Made by a program: the position numbers and the translations under genes. Source: JAMLIN01 sp964476625 (GTDB lineage Bacteria > Pseudomonadota > Gammaproteobacteria > Burkholderiales > Burkholderiaceae_E). From it: DNA of 64,000 bases. A model generated the notes under the pieces. The model ran no database searches. It saw only the letters and a program-made list of their open reading frames with translations, and was not told where the DNA came from. Shown piece after piece: positions 1 through 8,744 of this stretch. Position 1 is the first letter of the stretch. Every line of letters begins with the position of its first letter. The stretch is taken from the NCBI GenBank assembly GCA_964476625.1, contig CAYZBJ010000004.1, positions 1 through 64,000 on the forward strand. The letters run 5' to 3'.

Positions 1-330
1 ATGGTCGCCTGTTGGTGACCGAGAAAGCCGGCGCGCTGCGGCTCTACGATCCGGCAGGAAGCTCATCGCCCACGGCTGGTCGAACTGCGCCACCCGGGAT
101 ACCTCGAACTTCGTCTCGCCGGCGGCCGGTGGCGGAGCCGGGCTTGGCGCGGGTGCCGGGCTTGGCGCGGGTGCCGGAGCGGGTGCTGGAGCCGGGGCTG
201 GCGCAGGCGACGGGCCGGGAGCGACCGGGGGCGATGGCCCGCCGCTGGCGTCATTGGTCCCGCCGCCGCTGCAGGCCGACAACAGCACGGCAACGACCCC
301 GAGGGCCGTCAACTGCCTGATGGGGATCAT
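1..330 (-). CDS. PQQ-dependent sugar dehydrogenase lipoprotein, N-terminal part (broken at window start)
   Basis: The reverse strand opens at an ATG preceded by AAGGAG and encodes a lipoprotein signal with lipobox LSAC (Cys 20). A low-complexity Pro/Ala/Ser linker follows, then the start of a glucose/sorbosone dehydrogenase domain (VAQFDQPWAMSFLPD). In this family the next residues are normally DGRLLVTEKAG. Those residues are present, but on the opposite strand, in bases 1-50. The reading frame therefore turns to nonsense after about base 49. Flipping bases 1-50 restores a continuous protein. Members of the family oxidise aldoses in the periplasm with PQQ. Identification rests on about 25 domain residues from both strands, so the family call is good but the substrate is unknown. 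Confidence 0.72.
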   Translation of the reverse strand, partial: MIPIRQLTALGVVAVLLSACSGGGTNDASGGPSPPVAPGPSPAPAPAPAPAPAPAPSPAPAPSPAPPPAAGETKFEVSRVAQFDQPWAMSFLPDRRAAARRLSRSPTGDH

Positions 331-556
331 GAACGCTCCTTTTCGCGACGAATCCGATAGTCGCGACCATAACATCCGCTGCCACGATGGCATCGGTCGG
401 CGGGGCCGATCGCCCATGTGTCGGGAATCGAGCACGGCTTGACAGCAACCCGCGAACTGGCATTTCATCGAGGCCAATCCGCATCCCGCCGCCGCCCTTG
501 CATATCCCCTGCTCGAGTACAACGCACCCGTCTCCGCGAGCCGGAACCCCGGCTGC

Positions 557-1396
557 ATGAGCGCCGCCTCCGCCTGGCTGGAAGCCGCGCTGCTCGGCCT
601 CGTGCAGGGCCTGACCGAGTTCCTGCCGGTATCTTCCAGCGCGCACTTGCGCATCATCGGCCCCCTGCTTCCTTCGGGAGGTGATCCCGGCGCCGCATTC
701 ACCGCGATCACCCAGCTGGGCACCGAAGCCGCGGTGCTGCTGTACTTCCGGCACGACATCCTGCGCATCGCCCGGGCCTGGCTTGCGTCGCTGCTGGAGA
801 CCGAAGCCCGCGGAACACCGGATGCCCGGATGGGCTGGCTGATCATCATCGGCACCTTGCCGATCGGCATCCTTGGCCTGCTGTTCAAGGATGCGATCGA
901 GGGCTCGCTGCGCAATCTCTACCTCACCGCGGCGATGCTGATTCTTTTCGCGGTCTTCCTCGCCATCGCCGATCGACGCGGGCGCAAGGAGCGCACGCTG
1001 GAACGCCTGGGCTGGCGCCACGGCCTGCTGTTCGGGTTTGCCCAGGCGCTGGCGCTGATCCCGGGGGTTTCACGATCCGGGGGCACCATCACCGCCGGCC
1101 TGCTGATGGGCTATACCCGCGAAGCCGCGGCGCGCTATTCCTTCCTGCTCGCCATTCCAGCGGTCATGGCCTCGGGCTTCTACCAGCTCTACCGGAGCTG
1201 GGAGGTCGGCAGCCCCATCGCCGCCGGCCCGACCGCGCTCGCCACCATCGTCGCCTTCGGCGTCGGCTACGGCGTCATCGTGCTCTTCCTGAAGCTGGTC
1301 TCCACCCGCAGCTACATGCCCTTCGTCTGGTACCGGATCGGCCTGGGCATCCTCGTGCTGGCACTGCTGGCCGGCGGTGTGCTCAGTCCCTATTGA
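557..1396 (+). CDS. uppP: Undecaprenyl-diphosphatase UppP/BacA, copy 1
   Basis: This is an integral membrane phosphatase that recycles undecaprenyl diphosphate to the monophosphate carrier used for peptidoglycan and O-antigen. At 279 aa it has the usual family length. The signature GLTEFLPVSSSAHL (residues about 18-31) and the second catalytic loop PGVSRSG (169-175) are intact. The SSSAHL version differs from the SSTGHL version found in the second copy at 11578. The next gene, an SLC13-type transporter, begins 52 bp downstream on the same strand, so the two may be cotranscribed. Confidence 0.95.
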   Translation: MSAASAWLEAALLGLVQGLTEFLPVSSSAHLRIIGPLLPSGGDPGAAFTAITQLGTEAAVLLYFRHDILRIARAWLASLLETEARGTPDARMGWLIIIGTLPIGILGLLFKDAIEGSLRNLYLTAAMLILFAVFLAIADRRGRKERTLERLGWRHGLLFGFAQALALIPGVSRSGGTITAGLLMGYTREAAARYSFLLAIPAVMASGFYQLYRSWEVGSPIAAGPTALATIVAFGVGYGVIVLFLKLVSTRSYMPFVWYRIGLGILVLALLAGGVLSPY

Positions 1397-1448
1397 GCCG
1401 CGTCCCGCGGCCCCCACACGAGATCCCGACAAACCCGAACCCCCGAAC

Positions 1449-3215
1449 ATGACGATCGATATCCTCATGGTCCTCGCCATCGCCCTGGTCGCGGTGGTCC
1501 TGTTCGCCACGGAGAAGCTGCGCATCGATGCCGTGGCGCTGCTGGTGCTGACCAGCCTCGTGGTGAGCGGCCTGGTCGACCCGGGGCAGGCGCTCAGCGG
1601 ATTCAGCAATGCCGCCACCATCACGGTGGCGGCCATGTTCGTGCTGGCGGCGGGACTGCAGAACAGCGGCGCGCTCTCGGGAATCGGCAACCTCCTCGGA
1701 CGCGCCAGGTCGCCCTTCCAGTTCCTCGTCATCCTGTTCGCCGTCCTCGCGGTGATCGCGCCGTTCGTGAACAACACGGCGGTCGTGGCGGTCTTCATGC
1801 CGATCGTGATGGCCGCCACGGCCAGCATCGGCATGTCCGCCTCCAAGGCCCTGATCCCCTTGTCGTACGTATCGCAGATGGCCGGCGTCTGCACCCTGGT
1901 GGGCACTTCGACGAACCTGCTGGTCAACGGCATGGCCAAGGATCTCGGGCATCCCGGCTTCAGCCTGTTCGAGTTCACGCCCCTGGGCGTGATCTGCCTG
2001 GCGGCCGGCTGCTTCTATCTCCTCACGCTGGGGCGTTGGCTCTTGCCGGATACGCGCGCCGCTGAGCTGGTCGAACACTACGAGCTCGGCAAGTACATCA
2101 CCGAGCTGCGGGTCATGCCGGAATCGTCGCTGATCGGCAGCTCCATCGGTGAGGCGAAACTCGGCGAGGAGTTCGGCGTCTTCGTCCTCGAACTGCTGCG
2201 CGGCGACCAGAAGGTCTGGTCGCCCAGGTCACAGAAGCTGCAGGAGGGGGATGTCCTCCTGGCGCGAGGCGACTGGTCGAAACTCGACGAGCTGCGCAAG
2301 GAAGCGGGGCTGGAGGTGAATGCGGAGTTCAAGCTCAAGCAACGCTCCTTCGAAGACGTCGACCAGGTCCTGACCGAAGTGATGATCGCCCCTCGTTCTC
2401 GCGTCATCGGCAGCACCCTGGGCATGCTCGACCCGGGCTGGGACCACGACACGACGGCGCTCGGCATCCACCGGCGCGGCCAGGTCCTGAGGGACGAATT
2501 GCGCAACGTGCGGCTGCAGGTTGGCGACATCCTGCTGATGCTCATCCCGGAAGCGGGGATGGCCGCCCTGCGCAACGACATGAACGTCATCGTGTTGTCC
2601 GAGCGCCAACCCGAGAAGCCCGGTGGCTGGCGTGCGCCGTTCGCCCTGGCGACCATGGCGCTGGTCATCGGCGTTTCCGCAATCGGCTGGGCGCCCATCG
2701 CCGTGACCTCCCTGGCCGGCGCCGTCGCGATGTCCCTCGCGGGCTGCCTCGATGCGGAGGACGTCTACGATGCCATCGACTGGCGCATCATCATCCTGAT
2801 GGCCGGCTTGCTGCCCCTGGGCGTGGCGATGAGCGAGACCGGGGCCGCCCAGTTCCTCGTCGAGAACACCGTCGGACTGGTGAGCACGCTCGGACCGCTG
2901 GTGGTGCTGGCCGCGCTGTACCTGATGGCGCTGCTGCTGACCGAGTTCATGAGCAATGCCGCCGCCGCGGTGCTGCTCACGCCCATCGGCATGTCCACGG
3001 CCCGGATGATGGAGGTGGACGCAACCCCCTTCCTCGTCGCAGTGACCTTCGCGGCTTCCACCAGCTTCTCCACCCCCGTCGGCTACCAGACCAACACCAT
3101 GGTGTACGGGGCGGGAGGCTACCGGTTCAGCGACTTCGTCAAGGTGGGCCTGCCCCTGAACCTGATCTTCTGGGCGCTGGGCGTGGCCTTCATCCCGGTC
3201 TTCTGGCCCTTCTGA
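1449..3215 (+). CDS. SLC13/DASS-family transporter with two cytoplasmic TrkA-C (RCK-C) domains
   Basis: The ATG at 1449 gives a 588-aa protein; longer starts would run back into uppP. The ends are hydrophobic helices carrying two related motifs, GTSTNLLVNG near the N-terminus and EFMSNAAAAVLLTP near the C-terminus. These are the substrate and sodium-binding hairpins of the divalent-anion/sodium symporter fold. The middle, about residues 200-400, is soluble and contains two TrkA-C-like repeats (GSSIGEAKLGEEFGVFVLEL and GSTLGMLDPGWDHDTTALGI). Relatives transport sulfate, dicarboxylates or other anions. Nothing here fixes the substrate. Upstream uppP suggests, weakly, an envelope link. Confidence 0.88.
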   Translation: MTIDILMVLAIALVAVVLFATEKLRIDAVALLVLTSLVVSGLVDPGQALSGFSNAATITVAAMFVLAAGLQNSGALSGIGNLLGRARSPFQFLVILFAVLAVIAPFVNNTAVVAVFMPIVMAATASIGMSASKALIPLSYVSQMAGVCTLVGTSTNLLVNGMAKDLGHPGFSLFEFTPLGVICLAAGCFYLLTLGRWLLPDTRAAELVEHYELGKYITELRVMPESSLIGSSIGEAKLGEEFGVFVLELLRGDQKVWSPRSQKLQEGDVLLARGDWSKLDELRKEAGLEVNAEFKLKQRSFEDVDQVLTEVMIAPRSRVIGSTLGMLDPGWDHDTTALGIHRRGQVLRDELRNVRLQVGDILLMLIPEAGMAALRNDMNVIVLSERQPEKPGGWRAPFALATMALVIGVSAIGWAPIAVTSLAGAVAMSLAGCLDAEDVYDAIDWRIIILMAGLLPLGVAMSETGAAQFLVENTVGLVSTLGPLVVLAALYLMALLLTEFMSNAAAAVLLTPIGMSTARMMEVDATPFLVAVTFAASTSFSTPVGYQTNTMVYGAGGYRFSDFVKVGLPLNLIFWALGVAFIPVFWPF

Positions 3216-3240
3216 CGAGATCGTGGCGCGCAGCGCCCGA

Positions 3241-4614
3241 TCACAGACGACACTGCTGGTCCTGGCGCGGCGCCATGGCCGGCCAGCCGAGTTCACGCTG
3301 GATACGATCGCGCAACGCCTCGGAAGCGTCCGGCTCGCCATGGACGATGAATACCCGGCGCGGCGGCCGCCGGAAGCCCGACAGCCAGCGCATCAGCTCG
3401 TCGCTGTCGGCATGCGCCGACAGCATCGGCAGTTCGCCGACCTCGGCCTTCACCTCGATCCATCGGCCGTGGATCCGGGTCTCGCGCGCCCCGTCGAGCA
3501 GCTTTCGCCCGCGCGTGCCGGCCGCCTGGAACCCGGAGAACAGCAAGGTGTTGCGATGATCGGGCGCGAACGCGACGAGGTGATGCAGCACGCGACCCCC
3601 GGTCGCCATGCCGCTGGCGGAGATGATCACCTTGGGATAGCGGTTGGCCGATAACGCCTTCGATGCCTCGACGTCGCGTACGCAGGTCACCACGTCGCAG
3701 GCGGCCTCGTAGTCGCCCTCGGACAGTCGATGCTCGTCCGGGTAGGCATGCATCAGATCGCTCGCGCTGGTCGCCATCGGGCTGTCGAGATAGACCGGGA
3801 CATGGCGCAGGCGCCCGGCGCGGCGCAGCAGCCAGAGATCGTGGATCAGCGACTGGACACGGCCGACCGCGAAGGCCGGCACGACCACGGTACCGCCGCG
3901 CTGCACGGTACGTTCGATGACGGCGCCCAAGGCATCGACCGAGTCGCCGCGGTCATGCCGGCGATTGCCGTAGGTGGATTCGATCACCACGTAGTCGGCT
4001 TCGGGCACGCCTTCCGGATCGTGCATCAACGAATCATCGTAGCGCCCGAGGTCACCGGAGAAGACGATACGCCTGCCACCGATGTCGATCTGGACGCTGG
4101 ACGCACCGAGGATATGGCCGGCGCGCCGCAGCAGCAGCGTCGCGCCGCCGGGCAGCTCAACCTCGCGATGCAGCGGCGCCTCGACGAACATCCCGATCGC
4201 GCGCTCGGCGTCGACGACCCGATAGAGCGGTAGCGCCGGCTTGTGCTTGCTGAAGCCCTTGCGGTTGGCGTACTCGGCATCCCTCTCCTGGATGAAGGCG
4301 GCATCGCGCAGGATCAGGGCGGCGACATCGCGGGTCGCCGCCGTGGCGAGGATCGGGCCCGAGAAGCCGTCGAGCACCAGCCGCGGCAGGTAGCCGCAAT
4401 GGTCCAGGTGCCCATGGGTGAGCACCACCGCATCGATGTCGCGCGGTTCGACCGCAAGGCGCTCCCAGTTGAGCTCGCGCAGGTTCTTCAGGCCCTGGAA
4501 CAGGCCGCAGTCGACCAGGATGCGAATGTTGCCGCAGGTCAGCAGGTGCCTCGAACCGGTGACGGTGCCGGCAGCGCCGAGGCAGGTCAGCGACAGCGCA
4601 GCGCCCGCACTCAC
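3241..4614 (-). CDS. MBL-fold RNA-processing exonuclease (CPSF/YSH1-like)
   Basis: This 457-aa metallo-beta-lactamase protein has a beta-CASP insert. Metal-binding HGHLDH is at about residues 67-72, followed by SGDLGRYDD, STYGNRRH, and the C-terminal SAHAD and IVHGE motifs typical of the KH-less bacterial homologues of CPSF73. Such proteins cut or trim RNA. The GTG at 4614 is chosen because it gives the conserved LSLTCLGAAGTVTGSRHLL opening and overlaps the upstream stop as GTGA, a 4-bp translational coupling. A longer open frame upstream lies inside the phosphoketolase-like gene and shows no homology. Confidence 0.9.
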   Translation of the reverse strand: MSAGAALSLTCLGAAGTVTGSRHLLTCGNIRILVDCGLFQGLKNLRELNWERLAVEPRDIDAVVLTHGHLDHCGYLPRLVLDGFSGPILATAATRDVAALILRDAAFIQERDAEYANRKGFSKHKPALPLYRVVDAERAIGMFVEAPLHREVELPGGATLLLRRAGHILGASSVQIDIGGRRIVFSGDLGRYDDSLMHDPEGVPEADYVVIESTYGNRRHDRGDSVDALGAVIERTVQRGGTVVVPAFAVGRVQSLIHDLWLLRRAGRLRHVPVYLDSPMATSASDLMHAYPDEHRLSEGDYEAACDVVTCVRDVEASKALSANRYPKVIISASGMATGGRVLHHLVAFAPDHRNTLLFSGFQAAGTRGRKLLDGARETRIHGRWIEVKAEVGELPMLSAHADSDELMRWLSGFRRPPRRVFIVHGEPDASEALRDRIQRELGWPAMAPRQDQQCRL

Positions 4615-6998
4615 CGCCCGCCCCCGTCCGGATCCCGGAGGTCGTCGCAGGCGCCATGTCCGTCGAGCGCCGCCAGTTCCGCAGGACCGAGCAGGTGATC
4701 GCGCGCGCAGCCGGTCAATGTCGCAGCGGCATCGACGGCATGCGCCCAGGTGCAGCGGTTGGCGAACAGCATGCCGGCAACATCCAGGGTGCCGCCGCGG
4801 CTGATGTAGCCGAGCGCTCGGGTCCGGCCGGGCCCGCCATCGAGCCGGCGCAGTACACCCAACATCGGTTCCGGACGAGTATGGCAAAGCAGCACACGAG
4901 CCAGGCCCGGTGGGAAAAGTGCCTGCAGCGCCTCGTCGCCGAGCACGAAGGCGGCTTCCAGCTCGTCGCGAGGGATGCGCAGGCGGCCTGGCTCGAGGAT
5001 CACCGTCACGCAGGACGCCCGGCCCTGCCGGCCCAGCCGCCGGTGGGCCTTGAGCGCTTCGTCGAGCTGGTAGGCGCCAATGGCGACGAACTGCACTTCG
5101 GCGACAGCCGGGTCGCCCGCGACATGGGCGGCGCCCGTCGTCACCAGCGCCTGCGCGCCGGTGGCATCGAAGCGGACAGTGACGTCGCGCTTGGAGACCA
5201 CGAGACAGGCGGCCTGGCCGCGCCCGGCATACACATCGCGCAGGGCCGCGACCGCTGTGTTGCCATCGACCGGAAAAAGCACGCGCGAGGTGTCCGACAT
5301 CTCGCCCAGCAAGGCCTCCCCGATCGTCGGGTCCTGGTGCGACTGTTCGTTCTTGGAATTCTCCCAGGTGTGCGAGGTGACCACGAGCGGCACCGGGAGC
5401 CAGCCCGGCGCGCGAGCCAGTTCCTTCTGACGACGCGCGAAGATGATCTCCTGGCGCAGCAAGCCCAGCATCTTCATCGCGAATGCCTCGTAGCTCACGA
5501 TCAGGTTGAGCCCGCCCTTGTTGCCCAGTGCGGCGGCGGCCACCGCCTCCTCGTTCAATGCGGTGACGACGGCGCCGTGCAGGGACTCCGGCACGCCCGG
5601 CTCGGGTGCATTGACGCGATGGCGCAGGCGGGCGAGCGTGCCGCCCATCTTGTTGCTCGCGAGCTCGTCCGGATTGCCCACGCGCACCCGCGGTTGCGGG
5701 TTCGCCTCGAGCAGCTCGACGAACCAGCGGTCCAGGGCCGCCATCGCGCTGCCCTCGCTGCCCGGCGCCTCCCAGCGAGGCGGGGGCAGGCGCAGCGCCG
5801 CGGGGCGTCGGTGTGCGAACGGATGGCCACTCTCGCGCGGGCGCTGCTGCCGCTCGTGGTTGCCCAGGGTAGCGATGGCGTCGTCGAGTTCCGCGGATGG
5901 CACGAACAGCGCCCGGGCGCTCGCGTTGAAGAGCTCGCGCACCGGTTCATCGACATGCGGATTGCCATCCAGCGGCAGGTTGTGGGCGGCGTTGGTCCCC
6001 GCGCCGGCAAAGCCGAAACCCTTTTCCGTCTCGGCGATCACGTAGGGCAGGCGCGCCGGGTAGCTGCGCTGCGGATCGGCTGCGAAGGCACCCAACGCAT
6101 CCTCCGACTCGACGATGGCGCAGGCGATCGCCGCCGGGTCACGGCCGTCCACGATCACCGGGGCGAAACCGTTGTGGCGCAGGTCCTCGGCGAGCCAGGG
6201 GGCCCCGCCTTCCTGCACGATCTGGGTGCGCTGCTCGATACGCCGGCCATTGAGGATCATCACCGGTACCGCGAAACCACAATCTTCGGCGCGCCACCAA
6301 CGCGGCGCCCAGTCGCTGCCGCGCTGCTCCTCGAATGCCCCGTCGCTCAGGAATGCCACCAGGCTCTCGCCGGGCAAGGGCATGTGTACATACTGCAGCT
6401 CGGCAAAGCCGAGGTAACCGCCCTCTGATACCGCGCCGGCGGTGTGCGGGCCCGCATGACTGCCCAGCGGCACGGCCGGCCGCCCCCCGGCGTCGATGGC
6501 GTAGGAATAGAAATCGCCGATCAGCCGCGCGAGCCCCGCCTCGCTGCGGTCGTAACGGCCCCGCTGGCCCTCGGAGACATCCCCGGTCAGCGCATTGATC
6601 GCCTCGATGGCCGCCACACAATGGCCCTGGCCCATCAGCCAGCCGCGGGTGGTGCCGGTCAGCGCATTGGCCAGCAGGTAGCCGACGAAGGCGGTCACCA
6701 TGTTCAGCGAGCCGCCGGTATGGCCTTCGGGCACCGGCTTGAAATCCGCCGCCTCCAGCGGCGCGCCGGACAGGTCGATGCGCCGCGCGTAGGTCATGTG
6801 CGCGACGATGTTGATCGCCGCGCAGGCGAACCGGTCGGCGGCGGCCAGCAACGACTCGCCCTCGGCGAGGCTGGCAAGGCGCCCGTCGGCCACCAGCCGG
6901 GCGAGCAGCGCCTGCACGCCCGCCACGGTATCGTCACGGTGAACGATCGGGCCATGGCCACGGCGCCAGTCGGTCATGGCAAGCGTCGCATGCTTCAT
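4611..6998 (-). CDS. Phosphoketolase (XFP)-like thiamine-diphosphate enzyme, divergent
   Basis: The 795-aa length matches xylulose-5-P/fructose-6-P phosphoketolase. Domains follow the XFP order: an N-terminal TPP domain with MGQGHCVAAIEAIN and SHAGPHTAGAVSEGGYLGF, a metal/TPP motif region, and a middle domain with SHTWENSKNEQSHQDP (compare SHQDPG in XFP). The canonical GDG...N metal motif reads SDGAFEE...ILN, so the first Gly is Ser. That makes the exact reaction uncertain; it could be a functionally diverged relative. The ATG at 6998 follows GGAGAC and avoids the tRNA gene that a longer frame would cross. The RNase gene downstream is coupled by 4 bp. Confidence 0.78.
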   Translation of the reverse strand: MKHATLAMTDWRRGHGPIVHRDDTVAGVQALLARLVADGRLASLAEGESLLAAADRFACAAINIVAHMTYARRIDLSGAPLEAADFKPVPEGHTGGSLNMVTAFVGYLLANALTGTTRGWLMGQGHCVAAIEAINALTGDVSEGQRGRYDRSEAGLARLIGDFYSYAIDAGGRPAVPLGSHAGPHTAGAVSEGGYLGFAELQYVHMPLPGESLVAFLSDGAFEEQRGSDWAPRWWRAEDCGFAVPVMILNGRRIEQRTQIVQEGGAPWLAEDLRHNGFAPVIVDGRDPAAIACAIVESEDALGAFAADPQRSYPARLPYVIAETEKGFGFAGAGTNAAHNLPLDGNPHVDEPVRELFNASARALFVPSAELDDAIATLGNHERQQRPRESGHPFAHRRPAALRLPPPRWEAPGSEGSAMAALDRWFVELLEANPQPRVRVGNPDELASNKMGGTLARLRHRVNAPEPGVPESLHGAVVTALNEEAVAAAALGNKGGLNLIVSYEAFAMKMLGLLRQEIIFARRQKELARAPGWLPVPLVVTSHTWENSKNEQSHQDPTIGEALLGEMSDTSRVLFPVDGNTAVAALRDVYAGRGQAACLVVSKRDVTVRFDATGAQALVTTGAAHVAGDPAVAEVQFVAIGAYQLDEALKAHRRLGRQGRASCVTVILEPGRLRIPRDELEAAFVLGDEALQALFPPGLARVLLCHTRPEPMLGVLRRLDGGPGRTRALGYISRGGTLDVAGMLFANRCTWAHAVDAAATLTGCARDHLLGPAELAALDGHGACDDLRDPDGGGR

Positions 6999-7235
6999 CC
7001 GCCCGTCTCCATTCCACGACGCCATCATGGGCATCACAACCGCATTGTAGTCGTCGGGCAAGCGGACAAGGCCGAACACGGGCACCACCGTCACGGCGCG
7101 CGGCCACGACGACGGCATCCGCGTCGGCGTGAACGGCGAAGCCTCGCCTATCGGTTGGATGGCAGCCTGGCGGTCGTTCGCCGGGCATTGCATGACGCCA
7201 TGGAGTTGGCGCGGCGCTCCACGGAACTCCATCCC

Positions 7236-7269
7236 TGGAGCGGGTGAAGGGCTTGGAGCGGGTGAAGGG
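7236..7269. repeat. Tandem 16-bp direct repeat of the tRNA-Gly 3' end
   Basis: The 16-mer TGGAGCGGGTGAAGGG occurs at 7236-7251 and again at 7254-7269, separated by two bases. The second copy is the 3' end of the tRNA gene on the reverse strand, including the encoded CCA. The first copy is an orphan duplicate just beyond it. Duplicated tRNA 3' ends are typical of integrase attachment sites, but no integrase or foreign gene is nearby, so this may be a scar or a local slippage event. Confidence 0.8.
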
Positions 7270-7327
7270 AATCGAACCCTCGTATGCAGCTTGGGAAGCT
7301 GCCGTTCTGCCATTGAACTACACCCGC
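7254..7327 (-). tRNA. tRNA-Gly (anticodon CCC)
   Basis: The reverse strand folds as a complete tRNA. The acceptor stem is GCGGGTG/CACCCGC and the D-arm is GTTC..GAAC. The anticodon stem GCAGC/GCTGC encloses loop TTCCCAA, so the anticodon is CCC, reading GGG. The T-arm is GGGTTCGATTCCC, with discriminator T and an encoded CCA. It is nearly identical over its length to the enterobacterial tRNA-Gly(CCC) as I remember it. It lies between the phosphoketolase-like gene and a DUF4142 gene. Confidence 0.97.
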
Positions 7328-7426
7328 GGTCGCCCGGGATTCTACTACGACCGAAGGCAGGCGCAGGCCTTGCTGGTGCTTGGGGTCGCCGGGTCGTGCA
7401 CCGGCATTGCTTCCCAAGGAGGCCTT

Positions 7427-8044
7427 ATGAACCGGGTTTACAACAAGACCGCCATGATCACGCTCAGTGCCGCATTGGCCGTGGCCGCTTCGAGCGCATT
7501 CGCCCAGCCCGGGCCAGGTGGGCAACCCCCCACCCGCACGCAGGCGCCTGGCACGCAAGCACCCCAGCCCGTATCGCGCGAGGAGGCCGAACGGTCCATG
7601 CGCGAGCGCAAGGACCGTGGCTTTCTCGAGAATGCCGTGCAACGCAGTTACGCCGAGGTCGAAGGCAGCAAGGTGGCACTGGAGAAATCGGAGAGCCAGG
7701 ATGTGAAGGACTTCGCCAGAAGGATGGTCGACGACCACGAGAAGATGGCCACGGAAGCAGCAGCCGTGGCCAGCGCGAAAGGCGCGACGCCGCCGGACGG
7801 ACCATCGATCCTGCAGAAGACCGAGATCACCGCATTGAAAGCCCTGTCGGGCGGCGCGTTCGACACCATGTACGTGAATCGCATCGGCATAGCAGCGCAC
7901 GAGTCCGCCATCGAGATGTTCGAGAAGGCGGGCCAGGAAACACAGGATCCCGAGGTGAAGGCGCTGGTCGACGACGCGTTGCCGAAACTGCGGGAGCACC
8001 TGGAAATGGCCCAGGCGCTCAAGCAGAAACAGGATAGCCAGTAG
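7427..8044 (+). CDS. DUF4142 exported protein
   Basis: The ATG at 7427 follows a strong AAGGAGG site and gives 205 aa. Residues 1-26 form a Sec signal peptide ending ASSAFA. A Pro/Gln-rich linker follows, then an all-helical DUF4142 domain (about 60-200), with EGSKVALEKSESQDVKDFAR and a VDDHEKM segment. This ferritin-like helical domain is common in proteobacterial periplasmic proteins of unknown role, often stress linked. A longer in-frame extension upstream overlaps the tRNA and is not real. Confidence 0.88.
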   Translation: MNRVYNKTAMITLSAALAVAASSAFAQPGPGGQPPTRTQAPGTQAPQPVSREEAERSMRERKDRGFLENAVQRSYAEVEGSKVALEKSESQDVKDFARRMVDDHEKMATEAAAVASAKGATPPDGPSILQKTEITALKALSGGAFDTMYVNRIGIAAHESAIEMFEKAGQETQDPEVKALVDDALPKLREHLEMAQALKQKQDSQ

Positions 8045-8188
8045 GCGCGGCCACGGGACTCCGCCGCCCCGCGCCGAAGCTCGGGCGGGCGCCGGCGGCC
8101 CCGGCCACGGTGTCGTCTCACCGACCCCGTGCGACAATCGACGCGCCGGCCGGCATGGCGGCGCCGAGCTGCACGATGGGGAGGATCG

Positions 8189-8644
8189 ATGGCACAGGAC
8201 GACACATTCGAAGGCACCCTGACCTGGCATGGCCAGTCGGAGGGGCGTCCCTTCACTTACGAAACCATCGATCGCGCGACGCGACTCGAATTCCCCGGCG
8301 GCGCGGCGATCGAGGCGTCGGCGCCGGCGCAGTTCATGGGCGACGACTCCCATGCCAACCCCGAGACCTTGATGCTCGGTTCGCTGATGCAGTGCCACTT
8401 CCTCACCTTCATGGCCGTGGCAGCCAAGTCCGGGGCCACCGTCCTGTCGTACCGGGACAGCGCCAGCGGCACCCTGGGCCGCAAGGAAGACGGCAAGACC
8501 GGCTTCGTCACCGTCACCCTGCGCCCACGGGTCGAGCTCGATGCGGCCCACCAGGATCGCCTCGCCGCTTTCCACGAGAAGGCGCATCGCAACTGCTTCA
8601 TGTCCAATTCGGTGAATTTCCCGGTCACGGTGGAACCCGGCTGA
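8189..8644 (+). CDS. OsmC-family peroxidase-like protein
   Basis: The protein is 151 aa. The start at 8189 is preceded by GGGGAGG. Two cysteines sit in the OsmC/Ohr positions, Cys 69 in LMQCHFLTF and Cys 136 in HRNCFMSNSV. In the family these reduce organic hydroperoxides by a thiol cycle in the cytoplasm. The sequence matches the broader OsmC branch rather than Ohr proper, so substrate choice is not defined. Confidence 0.9.
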   Translation: MAQDDTFEGTLTWHGQSEGRPFTYETIDRATRLEFPGGAAIEASAPAQFMGDDSHANPETLMLGSLMQCHFLTFMAVAAKSGATVLSYRDSASGTLGRKEDGKTGFVTVTLRPRVELDAAHQDRLAAFHEKAHRNCFMSNSVNFPVTVEPG

Positions 8645-8744
8645 GCGGTGGTCCCAGGCAGCATGGCAATGATGTCGGCCAGTCCTTGCCCGGGTCACCC
8701 GCTCCCGGTCCCGCCGGCTGCGCATCCGCCTGCCGGCCATTGAC

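Noticed and set aside
120..200. CRISPR-like or VNTR array in the first gene (repeated GGGTGCCGGGCTTGGCGC units)
   Set aside because: It is the in-frame coding of a Pro/Ala/Ser linker after the lipobox, with no spacers. I found no CRISPR array anywhere in the window.
4656..6428. A 590-residue forward open frame opposite the phosphoketolase-like gene
   Set aside because: It has no recognisable domain and is antisense to a gene with clear family motifs.
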